Assembly (NCBI RefSeq): GCF_932526225.1
Contig: NC_064038.1
Coordinates: forward strand, 11,593,070 to 11,657,069
Direction: 5' to 3'
Source of the DNA: Nematostella vectensis
Taxonomy: Eukaryota > Cnidaria > Anthozoa > Actiniaria > Edwardsiidae
Length of the DNA: 64,000 bases
Position numbers and translations under genes: made by a program. The notes under the pieces are model-generated. The model saw only the letters and a program-made list of their open reading frames with translations, was not told where the DNA came from and did no database searches. Position 1 is the first letter of the stretch; the number at the start of each line of letters is the position of its first letter. Shown one piece after another: positions 15,501 to 27,800 of this stretch.

Positions 15501-18500
15501 TCGCAATTTTGATCATATTTTGCTCCTCCCCCAATAGGTATTCTGGTAGAGTAATTCTACGCGTATTAGACTAATCAAAGAAAAAAGTCAGTTTTATTCA
15601 ATTCATCTCTTCATTTGTTTTGTTTTTTTTTAATTTAAATTTTTTCTCTTTTCAAACCAAGTTAAATTTTTGATTCTCTAACAGAAACATCCTTCGTACA
15701 ATGTAAATTTTTTAAAGGCAAAAACTATGCCCATACACTAAAAACGTTTTTATAAGAACGTCCATTCAGAGATTTCCCCGAATTTTAAGAACATGCTAAA
15801 ACATGCTGAGGCTCAGATAGGTTAAAATATTGTGTTCAAACCAAAAATATTAGTGCTACCGATAACTTGTGTAATTCTCTTCCTAATAATTCTTTTGGTA
15901 TTATATTTTTTATTTACACTCAAATAAGAACATCGTTTAAACATTCTCAGCCTCAAAATTCTCAAAAAAGAAGAACGGCCCAGGCTCAATATAAAATAAG
16001 ACGTTCTTATAAAAAGAGTGTAATCACGTATAACCTTTCACTTTGTTAAAAAAAAAATCTGTTTTGTTATCGATATTTCATCATTTCTGCTTTTAGATAT
16101 TCTCGCAAATCCGTCTTTATGATCGGATTTGTCGGGGATGATAACAGACATTTTTTTTAAATATGCGCCGCCTACATTTTCCTAATTAATATCTCAATTA
16201 CACAGTTTCTAGATTTAGCTATTGATAACAAAAGATACATCTGCATTGGCGATAGCTTTACAAATTGCTCTGCAAAGATATTACTTCAAAGCCTGATACA
16301 TCGATACTTTGGGTCTAGGCGCTTTTATTATTATAATCCGAGGATTTTTGCCCATACCTCATATCATATCCGCTTAAGCCAATCTTATATTTTGTAATAC
16401 AAGTGGTTTCCTTTTCAATGTTATTTTTCTTTTCTAGCTTTTGAAAGCTTACACCTTTTTCTTGGGATAAGCGTGGCTAAGACGAGAAGACTTTAGACAT
16501 CGTTTTCGGTCATCAAATTTTCTAAATTTTAGTGATTTCCGGACAGAAACGCAAAGCAGGTTTTTGCAGATTTCTTCCATACGCACATACCGAAGCCCGC
16601 AAAATACTTACATTTTTATCAGCGAATCTTAACCATTAAGATCTTGTTATTTTATGTGCATTTAATTGATACTACCGGCTGAGTCTGACCAATCTGACCA
16701 TCAAAGTATTAATTCGTTGGTCTATCTGTATTATTCCCTTTGAATTATCATCCTAAAGTAGATTAATACATTTTATGGGGGGGGGGGGGGCTTTTATGTT
16801 TGTGCATCCCCGATTTATAGGCTTCTGTGTTAAGTCCTTTTGGAAATATCAAAGGGATGTGGGTGCAGACTACGTTTTATCGCTTGAAAGGTTGAGGATG
16901 TCTTTGGGCTAATAGAGCCCGAAAATCGACTCAAAACTCAAATCGTAATGGTAACTTTACCACTGGCCCGAACAAGACTCAAATCCCCCTGCGCAGGCAA
17001 GCATGCATGATGGAACACTATAAACCCACCACCCCCCTTCAAGCTATTGCCGATTCTTTAATTCCAATACACTCAACTTTTTGCAAATTTATTTTTTAGT
17101 TGTATGAGCTTGGAGATGAACCCGATAGAAAGACATTTTTAGACGATTTATTTGCCTTTATGCAAAAAAGAGGTGAGTTGGTATACATAGGTATGTAGGT
17201 ATATATGGAGAAAGTGTGGCACTCGACAATCCTTCAATAAGAAATGACACACTTTTGGCGCCCTTCGTCACCTCTGTTTACACGCATGAGTTTCGCTATG
17301 CCACACAAAAACAACTTGTTCTTGAATGCCTCAGCATAATATCGGGCTCTTTGCTGCCTTTTTAAACTTCGCATTAGACCGAGGCTCATGTGTAGTGACA
17401 GGAAGCAAAAGTGCGCGTCGCTAGCTGCTTTTTCCCGCCAATTTCTCTTACTATGTAATTGGTGGTTGACGTGTATTTTTTGTTACTAGGGACACCGGTA
17501 AACAGGGTTCCCATCATGGCAAAACAGACACTAGATCTGTATAAATTATTTCGTCTGGTCGTAGATAAAGGCGGACTTGTTGAGGTGAGAAAATTCTACT
17601 GATCTTTTTGGAAGAGCTGCGTGTGCCGCCTCTTAGTAGTGTTTCTAGCATTATTCATAAGAATATGGATCAACTACTCCTTTGTTATTTTCCCACAATT
17701 GACCATACAACGGTTTATTTGCAAAAAAAAATCTTCAAAATAACTATTCACGAATGAAGCGTCTGATTGAAAAAAAAACTCGGTAATTTGCGGGAGCGTA
17801 AAATGTCAGCGTGATTGGCTTTCTTTGTTGTTGTTTTTATTGTAATATAACTAAATTATATATGATATTGTAGGTTATCAATAAGAAAATATGGCGTGAA
17901 ATTATCAAAGGATTGAATCTGCCTGCTTCTGTCACGAGTGCGGCGTTCACTCTACGAACTCAGTAAGTCTTGAGGGGGAAGCAAACTTAGCAGTTGAACC
18001 TTAGCATTTGAACCTAAGCATTTAAACCTAAGCATTTAAACCTTAGCATTTGAGCCTTAGCATTTGAGCCTTAGCATTTGAACCTAAGCATTTGAACCTT
18101 AGCATTTGAACCTTAGCATTTGAACCTTAGCATTTGAACCTTAGCATTTAAACCTTAGCATTTGAACCTAAGCATTTGAACCTTAGCATTTAAACCTTAG
18201 CATTTAAACCTAAGCATTTGAACCTTAGCATTTAAACCTTAGCATTTGAGCCTTAGCATTTGAACCTTAGCATTTAAACCTTAGCATTTGAGCCTTAGCA
18301 TTTGAACCTTAGCATTTAAACCTAAGCATTTGAACCTTAGCATTTGAACCTTAGCATTTAAACCTTAGCATTTAAACCTAAGCATTTGAACCTTAGCATT
18401 TGAACCTTAGCATTTGAACCTTAGCATTTGAACATCAGCCTTTGAATCTTAGTATTTAAACCTTATCTTTAAATCTTAGCATTTGAACCTCAGCATTTGA

Positions 18501-20741
18501 ACCTCAGCATTCGAACCTCAGGGTACACACCCCCTGCGACCTTCCCCTCCTAAAAAATCCTTGCTCCCCGCCTGAACCTTCCGCTAACTTCCCTCCTCGC
18601 CTTGCAGATACATGAAGTATCTCTACCCGTATGAATGCTCGAAACGCAAACTCTCAACCCCCTCCGAGCTCCAGGCTGCCATTGACGGCAATCGACGCGA
18701 CAGCAGACGGACATACGGGTCCTTCGGGTCACCTGGCAATCACGATAGCTACTCTCGCACCAGTCCCCCTTCTTCGTACTCAACGAACCACTCGCCCGGA
18801 CTATCGCACCGTTCGAGTCCTGGAACGTCCCCCACGGGGGAGGAGGTGAGCATTATTTTACCTTTCTTTACCCGGTAAGCATAAGACAGATCTCATGATC
18901 GCGCTGCATGCTGGTCCCTTTTATTGCAGTGGCCTTCGTTGTGTCTGGGAAGGTTATAAATTAAAAATGTTCTTTATCGTTTCCATAATCATGTGGATGT
19001 TTATGGCTTTCTATATGATCGCACACGATAGCACACGATCTCTAGCCTGCACCAGGCTAAAGATCTCAGGCGATCGGTGATTGTGGGCGATCATATGGAA
19101 ACCAGCGTTTAGGGGACACAGTACAATAGTCCAGTTTTCCTTTTTCGTTATTATGCGTATCTGCTCAGTAGAGTCGAGGTTTTTTAAAAGATAGAAAAAA
19201 ATTGCGGCGTCTGCTCCTCCGTCTCTCTGCAGGTACACGTTCCGCCAACTGTACACGGAAACAATGGTGTAGCCGTTTTACATTCCCCCGGCCTCAGTCA
19301 CCGCACAACCCCAGAACTTACCGGAAACAAGAGAGCTGCAAGTCCGGAAATGACGTCACGAATATCAAGTAATGACAGGTCTCCGTCTGGCTCGCCCGTA
19401 AAAAAGTTCGCGGGCTCAAATGATCGTGACGGACGACCTCATCACCACGTACCGTGGACGCATATCAAGATTCAGACACCACCGAAAGGTATGCCCCTAT
19501 TTTATATTGCCCTGGGCAATCGGGAACTTAAACCATATTTAGTTAAGGTTTTTCCTTGCCTGATAACTTGCCAAGTTTCTCATTGTGTTGAATTCTTACT
19601 AGCTAAATGATCACTTAGTAACATGTACAGCACAGTCTATTCAGTTTTGTTCTTGGTTCTGTCCACTCTTGGGAGATTGAGATTTAAAGTTTAATTAAAC
19701 CACCTTTAAACTGATTTACGTGCTGGTGTGAATGCGGTATAAGACACCAGAATAAACTCTTTAAATGCTATGCCTCGACCTATAAAGGAAGCTGAACTGT
19801 TAGATAGCACTACATCCTGATTATTGCTAAACAGTATGGAACTATGAATATCCGTGTGGACGCCAAAAAAACATTTGCTTCGATTTCCCGTCCTTTTCTG
19901 GGGCATAGCGCGCATCCGTGACCGAGTTCGACAAAACGACAATTTTGTTATATTGGGGGTATGGCGCAAGAAAAAATAATAAATTAGTTGACCAAAGAAG
20001 TTGACAAACATTGTGTTACTTTTCCATTTCAAAGTCATTAGTTTGCAAGACCTCGACGGAACTGAGACACCGTGCTTGATCGCCCCCTAAGAACATATAC
20101 GACACACTCTTACACATTTAGCATTTTCGATACGAAAATGCTTGTTGATAGGAATAAATACAAAACTATTTCCCTGCTGTATGTCAGCGGTATTGCAAAA
20201 CACCGTGCTTGATCGTCCCCTAAGAACATATACGACACACTCTTACACATTTAGCATTTTCGATACGAAAATGCTTGTTGATAGGAATAAATACAAAACT
20301 ATTTCCCTGCTGTATGTCAGCGGTATTGCAAAACACCGTGCTTGATCGTCCCCTAAGAACATATACGACACACTCTTACACATTTAGCATTTTCGATACG
20401 AAAATGCTTGTTGATAGGAATAAATACAAAACTATTTCCCTGCTGTATGTCAGCGGTATTGCAAAATAAAATATACTTTTTATTACGTAGCTTGCTGTAA
20501 AAGTAATTCCCTAACTAATCTATTGTACTCTTCACCAGGTTTCACTCTGTCGAGCCAGGGTCAATACCAAGAGCCTGGCTCCCCGAGACCACGTGACAAC
20601 AACAAGCAGCTCCCACTAACGTTGCTTGACCAAGTCAGCGATAACTCGCTTCTAGTCTCCGTGGAACTGAATGGCATAGCTTACCAAGGTGTTCTGTTTG
20701 CAAGGCAACCAGGGAGACCTCATTCTCCGGTAGACCAATAG
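9531..20741 (+). CDS. ARID3: ARID3/dead ringer-type DNA-binding transcription factor
   Basis: Nuclear AT-rich-DNA-binding regulator of the ARID3 (Bright/dead ringer) family. Exons read from GT-AG sites: 9531-9875, 17100-17172, 17490-17584, 17874-17962, 18608-18845, 19233-19488, 20539-20741; all junction phases agree. From the in-frame ATG at 9615 the product is 404 aa. The extended ARID domain (about residues 78-190) contains WTFEEQFKQ, FLDDLFAFMQKRGTPVNR, IMAKQ, KGGLVEVINKK, GLNLP and QYMKYLYPYEC, all hallmarks of ARID3. A Ser/Pro-rich linker follows, then a C-terminal REKLES-type segment (SVELNGIAYQGVLFAR, about 365-385). AG at 9529-9530 looks like an acceptor, so an upstream coding or noncoding exon is likely and the true start is uncertain. 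The ATG at 9544 is out of frame. The first visible intron is 7.2 kb. Confidence 0.93.
9876..17099 (+). other. Large intron 1 of ARID3-like gene
   Basis: The intron is 7.2 kb, AT-rich, and opens with GTACGA right after the codon for Gln in EEQFKQ. No exon, RNA gene or transposon open frame was recognised. A weak foldback lies at about 15745-16020 (TTTTATAAGAACGT at the left, ACGTTCTTATAAAA at the right), and a G run at about 16769-16780. Such long first introns often hold enhancers, but nothing in the sequence proves it. Confidence 0.6.
17990..18525. repeat. 14-bp minisatellite in ARID3-like intron 4
   Basis: About 37 copies of a 14-bp unit, consensus CCTTAGCATTTGAA, fill most of the intron between the exons ending at 17962 and starting at 18608. 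Common variants replace CTTAG by CTAAG or GAA by AAA. The unit carries TTAG, but without a pyrimidine tract it is a poor acceptor. It has no bearing on the coding frame. Confidence 0.9.
20068..20466. repeat. 133-bp unit repeated exactly three times
   Basis: Three head-to-tail copies of a 133-bp unit start at 20068, 20201 and 20334 (CACCGTGCTTGATCG...GGTATTGCAAAA). They are almost identical (one visible difference is CGCC versus CGTC early in copy one), which indicates recent duplication. The array ends 72 bp before the last exon of the ARID3-like gene. Each unit contains a short hairpin, GCATTTTCGATACGAAAATGC. Confidence 0.93.
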
Positions 20742-22061
20742 TCAAACAATCATATTGCCTTTAAGGATGTCCTTTTGTGGTGATGGTAAAATGTCATAAT
20801 ATAGAAATTCTAAAAAAAGCATCGGCCCTATTTATTGCTTGCCTGTGCTTTCCACCAAATCCAGTGGTCTTATATTGGACGTTTATCTTTATTTCTTCGC
20901 CCTAGACTCCAAGCTGCCGTTGTAATTAAAGCCAGCAGTATAGAATTATGTAGTTAAGTAGTTCTCGAACATAGAAATGGATTATTTAGATTTAGTGGGG
21001 TTGTAGATAAAATAATAACACAGAAATTTAATATGATGCTTAGAAAATGAGCCAAGCTCATCAGAATTTTACCATAGATAACTGTGATTCTTGATATTCT
21101 TTTTACTTCGAACTCGTCAAAGATTTCCATCTCACAAAACTCTTTCGGACTTCCGTCATTCAAACTGAAGGAGCTTTTCGATTGGTTACTGAAAGCCAGA
21201 AAGCGATTAAGTTGTTTGGAAATCTCTGGTGACTATGGTCACCATCTCATACTCATGGAGAATTGCGGAAATGCAGTCTTGGAATCTATGTCCCAAGTGT
21301 GTCTTTTTGTAGAAAGTTGATAAGGATATCTCTTCTGTTTACCCTAAATCTCGTTTGTACATTAAGACAAAAAATCGCTCTTTTATAAAGTTTACTTTGG
21401 AGAGTTGGAAGGTGTTATTAAGGCTGTTTCCCAATTTATTATCATACGCGATTCTGCATTTATTTGCAATATTTTATAACCTTTTTTACAAAATATATTC
21501 CCACATTTGCATACGCTCGAAATATAATTTCAGAAAATGCAACCATTCCCGGTATATTTCAAAAGAATAGATTGAGCTTATCCAAGATCAGCATCTTTTA
21601 GCATAATAAGATGAAGGAAAAAGTGGCGTTAGTATTATTGTAAACAACTTCGGCATCCTTCCAGGTTCTAAGCTGTGAGAATATTAATCATAAATCTACC
21701 GGACTATCTTTTGAAAATTCTTTGACGGGCAGATCCACAATTTTCATTTGTTCATTTTTTATAACTTTATTTTGCATGAATACTACTGCCAAAAAATGGC
21801 TAATAATGACAAAGGAATATCTTATAGCTGTAAAGCAGCGAACGACACATATTCAGGTTTGCATGCTCCATTTTGTAAATATAGCCATCATTTTGCCATC
21901 TATATATACATACCCATAATATATTATTACTTCTACTACTTAAAACTCGAACAGGGGAAAACAATGCAGTTGAATTCTTTATTTTTTAAGAAAATTACCA
22001 TTTGAAATATCGTATGTATTCCTTCACATTCACCCTCAGACAGAAGGGCGTCTTGGTAAGG
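20742..22061. other. Downstream of ARID3-like gene, probable 3' UTR then intergenic
   Basis: No coding exon recognised. The proximal part is presumably the 3' untranslated region of the ARID3-like mRNA. A consensus AATAAA occurs much farther on, at 22605-22610, and could be its polyadenylation signal only if the UTR is long. Confidence 0.4.
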
Positions 22062-22202
22062 CAGGGGCGTAGCCAGGGGGGTGTCCCTTTTTAGCAGCCA
22101 AAAATACAGTAATAGTATGAGACATTATCTAAAATACAGGAGAAAATGCCTTGAAAGTCCCTTTTGGGCCCCCTCCCGTATAAAATCCTGGCTACGCCGC
22201 TG
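22062..22202. mobile_element. MITE, family A copy 1
   Basis: A 141-bp non-autonomous element with imperfect terminal inverted repeats: CAGGGGCGTAGCCAGG at the left and CCTGGCTACGCCGCTG at the right. The interior shares a phrase (TATGAGACATTATCTAAAAT, then AAAATGCCTTGAAAG) with four other copies in this window. Flanks here are TAAGG and CAAGG, so a target duplication is not clear. No open frame is present. Confidence 0.85.
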
Positions 22203-23004
22203 CAAGGTACAAGAATGTGGATCACTCATGACTCTTTAGTGATGCATTTTAAGTTGAACTTTTTAATGCAATAATGTTTAAAAAATGATCAATTTAAATG
22301 TGATCTTAAAATTCATCTCGGGGTTAAAGAAATTCATACCAGAACATTTTGCTCCTACTACTACTGATGATGTTTTCCATTTTATTTGTATTTAAAATGA
22401 CCCCAAAGCTGTCTCACGGTGAGACAATTTTGAATGTCATTTTTGGGTGGGGAAAAAAATTCCTAGGCTGTTGAATTGTACTGTTGTTATTGAGAGGAAA
22501 GACGCTATTTATGACAGAACTGAAAATTAACTTATATTTCGCCAGTCTATTATACAAGTAATACAAAATGTGTACAGTTTCGTTATTTGGCTGAAATGTC
22601 TTTTAATAAAAATTTCGTTGAAATGATGTGTGTGTCAATTTAACTTGGCACCAAAGGAGCACCAGTTGGGAAAAATCAAAACGAAAAATAAGTTGATAAA
22701 AAGTTGTTCAAGATTCAAGACCCCTTTCTTTTGACTCCTTCATGGGCTCTGCTACCCCAGTGTAAATACTTGGTGTATTGGGCAACAGTTGCGTCACAAA
22801 GCTTCTTTTGTTTGGTAGAACGAATCATGATAAAACAATGGTAAATGCAAGGCTCCCTCTTGGAATGATTTTCATCTAGGTGAAAGCTTCTTTACAAGAA
22901 CTATCGTTGACCCTATGTCACAAAAGAAACCGTGCTGACCGCTTTCAAATACAATGCTTTAGTGAAGCGGTACATTTGATAGCAGAGAAGGGGCACAGGG
23001 AGTA

Positions 23005-24215
23005 TGTGCCACAGGTGGCCTAGTGTGTTAGCGCGTCGACCTCTCACCGTTGTGGCCCAGGTTCGAATCCTGGCTCAAACTGGGGATCTTTTTTCCGGAT
23101 TCTTGCTCGATTCGAATTTGTGTCACAAGTGAGTTATTCTCCCGTGTTTCTAGTCTTCTCGGGTAAGGACACTAAACCGGAAGTCCCGTCTCTTCAAGCC
23201 GCAACACTAACCTTAACCGAAGGGTCAGTACGCAGCTCTTTCAAGCTGCAATTTGATTGGGCAAAAGAACAATATCCGCACCTCGACACAAAGAACGAGA
23301 AGAATAGAGACAAAAGAACTCCTTTGTAAAACTAAGATAATAGGAGACAAAGCAGCTGTGTACTTACTCATTCACGGGTCAGTACGCAGCTCTTTCAAGC
23401 TGCAATTTGATTGGGCAAAAGAACAATATCCACACCTCGACACAAAGAACAAGAAGAATAAAGACAAAAGAACTCATTTGTAGAACAAAGATAATAGGAG
23501 ACAAAGCAGCTGCGTACTTACTCATTCACGGGTCAGTACGCAGCTCTTTCAAGCTGCAATTTGATTGGGCAAAAGAACAATATCCACACCTCGACACAAA
23601 GAACGAGAAGAATAAAGACAAAAGAACTCCTTTGTAGAACAAAGATAGTAGGAGACAAAGCAGCTGCGTACTTATTCATTCACGGGTCAGTACGCAGCTC
23701 TTTCAAGCTGCAATTTGATTGGGCAAAAGAACAATATCCACACCTCGACACAAAGAACGAGAAGAATAAAGACAAAAGAACTCCTTTGTAGAACAAAGAT
23801 AATAGGAGACAAAGCAGCTGCGTACTTACTCATTCACGAGTCAGTACGCAGCTCTTTCAAGCTGCAATTTGATTGGGCAAAAGAACAATATCCACACCTC
23901 GACATAAAGAACAAAAAGAATAAAGACAAAAGAACTCCTTTGTAGAACAAAGATAATAGGAGACAAAGCAGCTGCGTACTTACTCATTCACGGGTCAGTA
24001 CGCAGCTCTTTCAAGCTGCAATTTGATTGGGCAAAAGAACAATATCCGCACCTCGACACAAAGAACGAGAAGAATAGAGACAAAAGAACTCCTTTGTAGA
24101 ACAAAGATAATAGGAGACAAAGCAGCTGCGTACTTACTCTAACCGAAGGAACGTAAAAGAACCAATGGGGACGCAATAAACCCTCTGGCAGTAACAGTGC
24201 TTACAATGCTTACTA
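23005..24215 (+). mobile_element. tRNA-derived SINE, interrupted by a 154-bp array
   Basis: The head is tRNA-like: A-box-like TGGCCTAGTGTG near 23017 and a perfect B box GGTTCGAATCC at 23060-23070 set in a 5-bp T-arm stem (CCAGG/CCTGG). A body segment at about 23157-23195 (GGTAAGGACACTAAACCGG) resembles the conserved central domains of some ancient SINE families, possibly the Nin type; this last point is inference. The body is split at TAACCGAAGG (23214) by a tandem array and resumes after a second TAACCGAAGG (24140), reading AACGTAAAAGAACCAATGGG. The exact 3' end is uncertain. It is not a functional tRNA gene. Confidence 0.72.
23224..24139. repeat. Six tandem 154-bp units with inverted termini
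   Basis: Units start at 23224, 23378, 23532, 23686, 23840 and 23994; five are exactly 154 bp and the last is truncated to 146. Each begins (GTC)AGTACGCAGCT and ends AGCTGCGTACT (AGCTGTGTACT in the first), an 11-bp inverted repeat. The whole array is flanked by a perfect 10-bp direct repeat, TAACCGAAGG (23214-23223 and 24140-24149). Units differ by only a few bases. This looks like one or more inserted inverted-repeat elements amplified in tandem. Confidence 0.93.
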
Positions 24216-24517
24216 ACAACACACTCGAGGGGGTACTTGATTTGGAGCCTAGCTCTGTTGTACGTTCCGCACCAGTATTACTGGTGGATATTGGATAAAA
24301 CAAAAGAAATTCCAACATGGCGTATACAGTGTTAAAAGCTCAGTGATATATTCAGGCGCCTGACTGTGAAGAGCTTAATGTGTGATTGTTAGAAGTCAAT
24401 TCTAACAGTAACAGGTAGCAGTGTAGTTTCTGAAGTATCGTGGACTAGTGAATGTGAATATATCTTGATTAACAGTCTACTCGACGTTTCACGCTTCTGA
24501 AGTAATTTTTAAGTATC

Positions 24518-24718
24518 GTGTAGTTCCAGAAAAAATCCATACTCCCCCCCCTCCCCAATTGAGGGGGTCGGAGGAAAATGGGCATTTTACCCCCCCCCCC
24601 CCCTCCCCTCTTGAAATTCCTGGGCGTTTGAGCCCCCCACCCCCGGAACTTCCAATCCCCTCGATGGATTGGGGGGGGGGGGGGGGGGGGGGGGAATGAA
24701 TATTTTCTGAAACTACAC
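24518..24718. mobile_element. Short inverted-repeat element, family C copy 1
   Basis: A 201-bp element beginning GTGTAGTTCCAG and ending CTGAAACTACAC, flanked by a 3-bp duplication ATC (24515-24517 and 24719-24721). The interior is dominated by C and G homopolymer runs. A second family member with its own 3-bp duplication lies at 40009-41079. No coding capacity. Confidence 0.85.
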
Positions 24719-24767
24719 ATCGGCAATATAAAGGCTAATCGATATTCTTTATTGTCAATCCATGTTA

Positions 24768-25015
24768 AAGCCGCATTGTCACCAGTTTACTTCCGGAGGT
24801 CCGACGGAAACCTCGACCGTTAAAAGACAAAAGAATCTATTAGAATCCGAGATATTAAACAGGCCATCCGCTCTAAATTATCAATCACATCCTCGAAGAA
24901 ACTTTCAATAGACACACTGCTTTCAATATTTTGAAATATTTTTCGCGTTTTCCGTTAAAAAGCATCGGAGATTGTTACGTAATCGACCGGAAGTAAACAG
25001 GTGATAATGCGGCTT
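24768..25015. mobile_element. MITE with 30-bp inverted repeats
   Basis: The left end reads AAGCCGCATTGTCACCAG and continues through TTTACTTCCGG; the right end is its near-perfect reverse complement (CCGGAAGTAAACAGGTGATAATGCGGCTT). A 3-bp duplication TTA flanks it (24765-24767 and 25016-25018), the pattern expected of PIF/Harbinger-type elements (family knowledge). The 190-bp interior has no open frame. Confidence 0.85.
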
Positions 25016-25189
25016 TTATAAAAAAAGCCTACTTAAGTGGTTTTAGATAACCTATTTTTCATATATGCTATTTATTTTTCCTCACATCAAAAAGTTCTCG
25101 CGCTGGAGTTTTAGTGGAATTTTGTGCAAAGTACATGCTTATTCGGCAAAATAATTGAATTATAGGGATTCGAACTACTTTCTTCCTAG

Positions 25190-26605
25190 GGACCATTAGA
25201 AAAGTGAAGGGGGTTGGGGCGGGATGGGTCCAAAGCAAAGAAAAATCAAATGAGAAAAAATTTGAGCAGCTTGAGTGTGCCCCTAAAAAAAATTCATGCA
25301 TGAAGGTTGTTGCATCTGAATCGACCAACCCAGAAAGACTGTCAAGCCAAAGGATGAAGAAGGACTCCAGTGCTAAAGAATGATAGCTATGCACGGACAC
25401 CTCTCCCTTTAAAGTGTGTTCTTTTGGTCACTGGCAACCAGGAGCAGCTATCCATACATTGTTCTCTCTACTCATGCACCAGAATTCCCATGGATTTACC
25501 CCTGATGCATGTTTTTATAGTACCTGGTTCTTTGAGAAGAGGCCCATCCCAAATTCACTGGGGACATTTTCATCAAATAAAAAACAGTGACAGTAATATA
25601 ACCTTTTATTGCTTAATGTATCAAAATATCAAGAGTAAAGGCTCAAACGGGCATGGACAAAAATTCCCAAATTTGATGCAAAAAATATCATACAAAAATC
25701 ATCATCATTAGTATTGTGAACATTTGAATTCCAAGCAACTCTAATGTAGTTGTAATGTATCAATAGTGCTAACCCTAGTATAAGATCACCTACTGGAATG
25801 GGGGCCACCATAGAGGTGCTGTGTTAAATCAAGGCTCATAGCACATCTATGATGGATTGTGGGAAAGGAATGCACGTGGCAAAGGCCTTCAGAGGTGTAC
25901 GAATGGGAAGCTATGCACACCCAAAGGGTTTTTCCATTCACATTGTATACATATCCAAGAGAAACTGATGTAGATAAGACATAATGTTGGTAACTGATGT
26001 AGGTAAGTTAACTGATGTAGGCAAGATTATATTAGCAAGTGCAGGGTTTAGGCATATACATTTTTTTATGCTTCACATTGTTTTTATTTGTTTTCTATGA
26101 AAACAATGGTGATTTTTCCCCCTAGATTTGAGACAGTGCCCTCTACTGCCTCTTCTCACTACCATCACTTTCCATTTTTTATACATGAGACATATGATTT
26201 TCCTACTTGTCTTTTGTGCCCTGTTTGTTTCTGTACCCTGCTAATAACGAGGCAAGCAAAATTTCCTTTTTTTTCTGAGATCTAATTCAATATCCCTGAA
26301 TGAAATACTATTTTAAGTCCAGCCTTTAATACCCATATCATTTTAAACAGCTTGAATCTGAGCAAAGCAGCCATGGGGCGTATTCATGGGATTTATTGTA
26401 AGACAAAGCATTATGTACATTATAACAGAAACACAATAAAAAGATTTTTGAAAAATGTTGGTATTTTTATCTTGGAAAAAAATTGACCTCCTAAAAAAAA
26501 TTCCTGCAGGCCAATCAACCGAAATTTTTTTCCATTCCGAATTTACAGGAAAAAAAATCGAGCAACTCCGAAAAGTCCCACCCCCGACCACTTTTCTAAT
26601 GGTCC
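25190..26605. mobile_element. Putative 1.4-kb non-autonomous DNA transposon
   Basis: Inverted ends: GGACCATTAGAAAAGTG at the left and CACTTTTCTAATGGTCC at the right, with weaker G/C-rich similarity continuing inward. Flanks TTCCTAG and TTCCCTAG suggest a 7-8 bp target duplication, as made by hAT elements. No transposase was recognised; the internal open frames look random. The ends are clear but the assignment is tentative. Confidence 0.5.
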
Positions 26606-27655
26606 GTTCCCTAGTATATCTACACGATAAATAAAGTATTTGAGGCAAAATTTTAAAATTTTAAAATGTTTTTTACACAGGAAGGTCAAACACATTTTGC
26701 AGCAAAAAGAAAAATGGCTTTGGGATAAAACTAGCCATGTTTGTAGTAGAGCTAATAAGAAAGAAACCAGCGGGAGTTTTTCCCGAAATTCCATAATACA
26801 AACGCATTATATGTTTTCTGATGTTTTGAATTTTTTTAAATTGCTCTTTTTTCCCCACACTCACGCTTAATTAATCTGATTAATGATTAATGATTAATCT
26901 GGGAAATCATTGTGATAAAATATTGCTAAAAATATCATCCTAATATTATCAAAAGCGTAGGTAAAAAACGAAAATATAGTGAAAAAGGACACACGCTATT
27001 TAATACAATTAACAGCTGTCAATCTCATCAACCACCCTTTTTCAAACTGATCTTTAAGTAACTATTCTTTCTATATCTGTACTTCGTTTTGATCAATCCC
27101 ATGGCAGTTCAATTTTATAACAAGCCCAAATTACCCCAAAATAACCGGTGCTAGTACCTTAAGAGGGTCATCCCTCGTGCCTGTGTCAGGGGCGTCATTT
27201 GGATTATGCTCTTGCTAATAGCCTGTTAAGCGAATGTGGCACCCCCTGTGTACGCGTCTGAATTACAGAGGCATCAAAGGATACAGAACTTATAACCAGA
27301 TCACATTTTTTCTGTCTTATTCTCTCAGACCTCAATTCTGGCATAAAATGACTGGCCTGGTAGAAAAAGCTCTTCCTCTCCGTGGCCCAAGATCTCGCTG
27401 CATGTCATTGTCAAGGGAAAGACAAGCCAATAAACGCTGCTCTCTTCGAGACTAAAAGAATCAAGAGCTCATTTGCAGCGTTCTCGGTTAAGAAAACTTA
27501 TGGATGAAAACACCACTTTAAGTCAAGCCGTGTGTGACTGAATTCTATTTTAGTCCAATTTAACAGTTACCTAAAGCAATTAAAACCAGTCTTTTCATTT
27601 GAAGAAGGCTCGTTGTTTCTTGTTTCCTTAATCGCAAACTTAATGGCGGACTCGT
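26606..27655. other. Intergenic, no gene recognised
   Basis: AT-rich sequence with no coding exon, RNA gene or complete repeat identified. Confidence 0.4.
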
Positions 27656-27800
27656 TTTCGTCGAAAATAGCATCGCAAAAAGCCTCGAAAATAGCATCGC
27701 AAAACGCCTCGAAAATAGCATTGCATAACACCTCGAAAATAGCATCGCAAAACGCCTCGAAAATAGCATCGCAAAACGCACCGCCTCACAAAAATGCATC
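27656..27800. repeat. 24-bp minisatellite
   Basis: Five to six units of 24 bp with consensus TCGAAAATAGCATCGCAAAA plus CGCC, slowly diverging toward the right end. It is open in both orientations (frames 27613-27804 plus and 27560-27865 minus), but only because the unit length is a multiple of three. Confidence 0.85.

Noticed and set aside
18000..18525. CRISPR-like regular repeat array
   Set aside because: Units of 14 bp have no spacers and lie in an intron of an animal-type gene. The same holds for the 154-bp, 47-bp and 20-bp arrays elsewhere.
23013..23082. A tRNA gene with a good B box and T arm
   Set aside because: The acceptor stem does not pair, the D arm has an insertion and the sequence continues into a SINE body; it is a tRNA-derived SINE head.
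24590..24695. Gly/Pro-rich frames over long C and G runs
   Set aside because: They are translations of homopolymers inside a family C element; run lengths are also prone to sequencing error.
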